Of a stretch of 64,000 nt of DNA, positions 60,663 through 64,000 are shown one piece after another. Below the pieces are notes generated by a model, which saw nothing but the letters and a program-made list of their open reading frames with translations, ran no database searches and was not told the origin of the DNA. Positions within the stretch are counted from its first letter, which is position 1, and every line of letters begins with the position of its first letter. Source of the DNA: Actinacidiphila yanglinensis (GTDB lineage Bacteria; Actinomycetota; Actinomycetes; Streptomycetales; Streptomycetaceae); the NCBI RefSeq assembly GCF_900107965.1, contig NZ_FNVU01000004.1:310001-374000 (forward strand). Direction: 5' to 3'. Both the position numbers and the translations under genes were made by a program.

Positions 60663-63134
60663 TCAGGAGGGGTTGTCGGTCTCGGCGAGGGTGGAGACGC
60701 CGGTGATGCGGTGCAGGGCGAACGTGCGGGTCTCGTCCGCGGTGTGGTCGTAGGCGGTGACGTACCCGCCCTCGACGCGGAGAGGGGCGATGACGCGCTG
60801 GCTGGCGGCGCCCTCGGCGTTGACGTAGCCGATCCAGAGGGACTCGCCCGTCAGGGTGGCCGCCTGCATCGTGGCGAGGGTGTCGGCGGCCGGGCTGCGG
60901 GGCAGGCCGCCGTCGTCGCGGGGGGCCGGGGTGCTGCGGCTGACGGTGGCGGCGCGGTCCCCGGCCCGGATCGCCTTGACCGCGAGGCCGAGCAGCGCGT
61001 CGTCGGGGACGGGCGGGCCGTCGGTGACGGGCAGGGGCGGGGTACGCGGTGGGGTGCGGCGGGCGTCGGGCCGGGTGATCAGGACGTCCCCGTCGGGCGA
61101 TTCGGCGGCCGGGGCCAGCCCCATCGCGCGCAGCCGCTCCAGCAGGGCCGTCGGGTCGACCTGCGCGGCCAGCACGGTCGGGGCCAGCCGGCGCAGGCCG
61201 AGGCCGTTCGCCCGGCGGTCGGCGAGGAGTTCGGCCAGCACGCTGTCGTCGTCGCAGCGCAGGTAGGCGGATGCCGCGCCGACCCGCAGCGTGCCGTGCC
61301 GGCGGGCCACGTCGTCGATGAGGTAACTCAGCGGCTGGGGCACGGGCGTTCGCGAGTGGGCGGTGAGGAAGGACTGCAACTCCGCGGCGCTGCGGCCGGC
61401 GTCCAGCGCGCGCCGTACCGACGCGGGGGTGAAGCGGTAGACGGTGGCGCCGCCCTTGGACTCGATGTCGGCGAGCACGCCGAGCATCTCCGCGAGCGGG
61501 GCGACCAGCGGGCCGGGGGCCACGGCGGTGAGGTCGGCCTGGAGCAGCACGTGGTCGAGCGGCTCGGGCAGCAGCGGGCCGAGCCGGCCGGCCGCGCCGG
61601 TCGGGTCGCCGGCCAGCAGCGGGCGGGCGTGCGCGGCGAGCGCGCCGCGGCCGGTCACACCGAGCACCTCGGCGTCCAGCAGCGTCCAGTCGAGCAGGTC
61701 GGTCCGCAGCGCCTCGGCGCCCGGCCGCAACGGGCGGTTCCAGCGCAACCGGGCCAGCAGCGCGTCGCGGTCCGCGGCCGCGCCGGGAGGAAGTTCGGCC
61801 AGCAAGTCGAGGGCGGCACGGCGCACTTGGGGGGCGAGCGGCCGGTCCAGGTCCGGGCCGAGCGCGGACAGCGCCCGGCCCTTGGGGTCGCGGCTGCCGA
61901 CGAGTCCGGAGGTCCGGGTGGCGGTCAGCCAGGCGGCGACGAGCGCCGACCACTGCTGCTCCGCGGGGAGTTGGGCCCATCCGTCGGCCGCCGGGGTCGG
62001 TGCGTACACCTCGTCGACCTCGCCGTCGGCCGCCACCAGCCCCGCCGCGTAGGCGAGTTCGATCCAGAAGGCGGCCTGCGGCTCGGGCAGGTCGAGGGCG
62101 GCCGCGGTCCGTTTGAGGTCGCGCACGCTGACCCCGCCGGCCCGCAGCACGGCCGGGCCGCCGGTGTCCCAGGCGGCGAGCACCTCGGCGACGGTGCGGA
62201 CCGCGGTGAGCGCCTGGCCGGCCGCGGTGAGGTCGACGGTGCGGGCGGTGCGCGGCACGGATGCGATCGGCGGGGGCGCCGGTTCGGGGGAGCGGTGCGC
62301 GCGGCCGCCGCGCAGGGCGAGGGCCGCCTCGCGGGGCAGCACCACGTTCTGCGGGCCGGCGGGCAGCAGCAGTCCGCGGGCGAGCAGCCACTGCACGGCC
62401 GTCGTCGCGGCCTTCGCCCGCACCGGCACGGTCGCGTCGCGCACCTCGCCGTAGGGCGGCCCCCACACCAGCCGGTCGAGTACGGTCCGCACGCCCTCCG
62501 GCGCGGTGCCGAGCAGCGGTGCCAACCCACCTGATCCGGCGAACAGTTCGGCCAGTGCGCGGGTCGCGCTCACCGGGTCGTGGGTGGCGGGCAGGCCCGC
62601 GTCGGCCACGATCTCCTGCAACCGGGCGGGCGACATGCCCGCGGTCGCCTCGCCAACGGACGGGCCGAGCCCGGTCGCCGACGCCACGGCGGGAGAGGGG
62701 GCCAGCACGTCCCGGGCGGCGCGCACCAGCCGCAGCCGGTCCTCGCCACCCCACACCACACCGCGGGCGCGCAGCCGCTCCAGCGCGTCGGGCAGGGCGG
62801 CGGTGACGGCCGCGGCGCGGTCGGCGGGCAGCGCCTCGCCGAGGGGTGGGGCGCCGCCGGCCGCCTGCGTGCCCGCCATCAGCACGTGCAGGGCCTCGTA
62901 CGTGCACGGGTCGGTGGCCACCGCGAGCGCCTCGGCGACCTGGCGGGTGAACGCGTCGACCTGGTCCAGGGCGCGCAGGACGGACGCGCGGGTGGCGGCC
63001 CGGGTGGCGAGCTGGGTGAGGTCGTTGGGCACCGGGGTGAGCAGGTCGGGCCGGGCGCGCAGGAGGCGGGCCAGCGCGTCGTCGTCACGTGCGCGCAGGT
63101 CCTCCGCAAGGGTGCGCGGCTCTGCCGTATCCAT
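60663..63134 (-). CDS. helicase-associated domain protein (XPB/Ssl2-associated, WYL-like C-terminus)
   Basis: 823 residues. It carries no ATPase motif. The N-terminal half resembles the helicase-associated (Helicase_C_3) family found near XPB in actinobacteria, with several winged-helix-like stretches. The C-terminal 745-810 region, LWIGYVNAEGAASQRVIAPLRVEGGYVTAYDHTADETRTFALHRITGV, is a WYL-like sensor domain. ATG 63134 is preceded 7 nt away by TAATGT (63147-63142 on this strand), so translation is probably leaderless; GTG 63143 would overlap this box. XPB lies 3 kb away on the same strand and may be its partner. Confidence 0.82.
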   Translation of the reverse strand: MDTAEPRTLAEDLRARDDDALARLLRARPDLLTPVPNDLTQLATRAATRASVLRALDQVDAFTRQVAEALAVATDPCTYEALHVLMAGTQAAGGAPPLGEALPADRAAAVTAALPDALERLRARGVVWGGEDRLRLVRAARDVLAPSPAVASATGLGPSVGEATAGMSPARLQEIVADAGLPATHDPVSATRALAELFAGSGGLAPLLGTAPEGVRTVLDRLVWGPPYGEVRDATVPVRAKAATTAVQWLLARGLLLPAGPQNVVLPREAALALRGGRAHRSPEPAPPPIASVPRTARTVDLTAAGQALTAVRTVAEVLAAWDTGGPAVLRAGGVSVRDLKRTAAALDLPEPQAAFWIELAYAAGLVAADGEVDEVYAPTPAADGWAQLPAEQQWSALVAAWLTATRTSGLVGSRDPKGRALSALGPDLDRPLAPQVRRAALDLLAELPPGAAADRDALLARLRWNRPLRPGAEALRTDLLDWTLLDAEVLGVTGRGALAAHARPLLAGDPTGAAGRLGPLLPEPLDHVLLQADLTAVAPGPLVAPLAEMLGVLADIESKGGATVYRFTPASVRRALDAGRSAAELQSFLTAHSRTPVPQPLSYLIDDVARRHGTLRVGAASAYLRCDDDSVLAELLADRRANGLGLRRLAPTVLAAQVDPTALLERLRAMGLAPAAESPDGDVLITRPDARRTPPRTPPLPVTDGPPVPDDALLGLAVKAIRAGDRAATVSRSTPAPRDDGGLPRSPAADTLATMQAATLTGESLWIGYVNAEGAASQRVIAPLRVEGGYVTAYDHTADETRTFALHRITGVSTLAETDNPS

Positions 63135-63141
63135 CCGTCCC

Positions 63142-63147
63142 ACATTA
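63142..63147 (-). promoter_or_regulatory. -10 box for the leaderless helicase-associated gene
   Basis: TAATGT on the minus strand, 7 nt before ATG 63134. Consensus is TANNNT. Confidence 0.5.
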
Positions 63148-63223
63148 GCCGCACGAGATGAGGGGGACGGGTACGGTCGTCGTGGCGGGCGGCGGTGGGG
63201 CTGACGGCGGAAGGAGCCCGGCG

Positions 63224-64000
63224 GTGGGCGTGGAGAGCGACCGGCTGGTCTTCGACTACCTGAGCCGGGTCGGCGACCTGGCGCAGACCGCGCTGCCCGC
63301 GGCGGACCGGATGCGCCTGGTGAACCAGTTGCGCAAGGACATCGAGCAGGCCCGGGGCGACGGGGACAACCCGGCGTCGGTGCAGCGCATCCTCGGCCGG
63401 TTCGGCAGCCCCGACGAGGTGGTCGAGGCGGCGGCGGGCTCCAGCGGCGGCGCAGGATCGGGCCCGGGCGCGACCTCGGGCGCCGGTGCCCACGAGCCGC
63501 CGGCCGGGGAGCCCGCGCCCGGTTCGTACGGTCCTTACGCGAAACGGCGGGCGGGCGTGCCGAAGGCGCGCGCGCAGGACGCGCAGGCCCGGCCGCGGGC
63601 GCGGGACGGGCGGGAGCCGGAGTGGTGGGGCGGCGGGCTCGGCGAGCCGCGGCTGCGGTCCGGCGACGAGGTGGCGGGGCTGCCGGGGATGACCGGCGGG
63701 ATCTTCATCCCCTTCGACGACGAGGAATTGGCGGGCAAGGGGCCGGGGGAGGAACTGCCGCGGCTGCCGGGTGCGGTGGCGGAGGAAGCCGGCGACGGGG
63801 CGGGCGAGGGCGGGGCCGCTGACGGGGGCGGGCCGGCCGTGGAGGGACCGCGGCGGCGGAAGGGGCTGCGCGGTCTGCTGCGGCCCGGCGGCGGTGCGGG
63901 CGGCGGCGCCCGGGCCCGGGTCCGCCGGTGGGGCAGCCCCATGCTGCTGCTCGCCGCGGCGCTCCTGGTCGCCGGGGCGGTGATCGGTTCCTGGATCCCG
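63224..64000 (+). CDS. membrane protein with HAAS-type N-terminal domain, 3'-truncated by window edge
   Basis: An uninterrupted frame of 259 codons from GTG 63224, with AAGGAG 7 nt upstream (63211-63216), runs off the end. The first about 70 residues, SDRLVFDYLSRVGDLAQTALPAADRMRLVNQLRKDIEQARGD...ILGRFGSPDEVVEAA, fit the HAAS domain that senses envelope or GntR-type signals. A disordered linker follows, with EWWGGGLGEP and IFIPFDDEEL, then a TM helix starting (MLLLAAALLVAGAVIGSWIP) at the edge. Further TM segments would be expected beyond. GTG 63230 is an alternative start. Confidence 0.8.
   Translation, partial: MGVESDRLVFDYLSRVGDLAQTALPAADRMRLVNQLRKDIEQARGDGDNPASVQRILGRFGSPDEVVEAAAGSSGGAGSGPGATSGAGAHEPPAGEPAPGSYGPYAKRRAGVPKARAQDAQARPRARDGREPEWWGGGLGEPRLRSGDEVAGLPGMTGGIFIPFDDEELAGKGPGEELPRLPGAVAEEAGDGAGEGGAADGGGPAVEGPRRRKGLRGLLRPGGGAGGGARARVRRWGSPMLLLAAALLVAGAVIGSWIP

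Overview
High-GC actinobacterial chromosome, almost certainly a streptomycete. Reasons: roughly 70% or higher GC with strong G/C third-position bias; GTG and TTG starts; many promoters whose -10 box lies 6-7 nt before the start codon (leaderless transcripts); orphan groEL under CIRCE control; DasR-type operators at N-acetylglucosamine genes; a gamma-butyrolactone synthase/receptor pair; and FtsH, NuoD2, ThrC and GroEL sequences that read as Streptomyces-type. No rRNA, tRNA, CRISPR array, phage or intact insertion sequence was seen. All genes named here look intact except the two cut by the window edges.

Layout. 1-9.9 kb: conserved housekeeping block, tilS (cut at its 5' end)-hpt-ftsH-folE, a lysyltransferase-like membrane protein, then the tightly overlapping folate operon folP-NTF2-like-folB-folK and a DUF3180 membrane protein. 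10.0-11.2 kb: cysteine dioxygenase and rhodanese behind a short cysteine-containing leader peptide. 11.5-19.3 kb: coiled-coil membrane protein, stand-alone nuoD2, epimerase-like protein, receptor Ser/Thr kinase, a MidA/NDUFAF7-type methyltransferase and a carbohydrate-binding membrane protein. 19.4-24.4 kb: amino-sugar block (PfkB kinase, nagA, ROK kinase, and a divergent sugar-binding lipoprotein) with two DasR-like sites in the divergent region. 24.9-32.2 kb: trehalose and glucosylglycerate synthesis (otsB, otsA, gpgS) interrupted by two TetR-controlled divergent units (SnoaL-like protein and an MFS exporter). 32.4-34.1 kb: SAM riboswitch-thrC-cysO. 34.6-41.2 kb: cold-shock protein, groEL with tandem CIRCE sites, glutathione peroxidase, murQ/murR and small proteins. 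41.5-48.5 kb: UvrA-like ATPase, MFS transporter, AraC regulator, dhaK-dhaL. 48.4-51.1 kb: HAD phosphatase, AfsA/ScbA-like butyrolactone synthase and a divergent ArpA/ScbR-like receptor. 51.2-64 kb: HD protein, cutC, HelD, XPB helicase, a repeat-rich LPxTG surface protein, a VanZ protein with a histone-like tail, a helicase-associated protein and a 3'-truncated membrane protein.

How it fits together. Three metabolic themes recur: sulfur and one-carbon control (folate operon, cysteine leader-CDO-rhodanese, SAM riboswitch-thrC-cysO); recycling of cell-wall and chitin amino sugars (nagA, ROK kinase, murQ/murR, DasR sites); and compatible solutes (otsA, otsB, gpgS). The butyrolactone locus is the clearest signalling unit. 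Five copies of a long imperfect inverted repeat sit between genes, mostly at 3' ends, and account for most of the long non-coding stretches.
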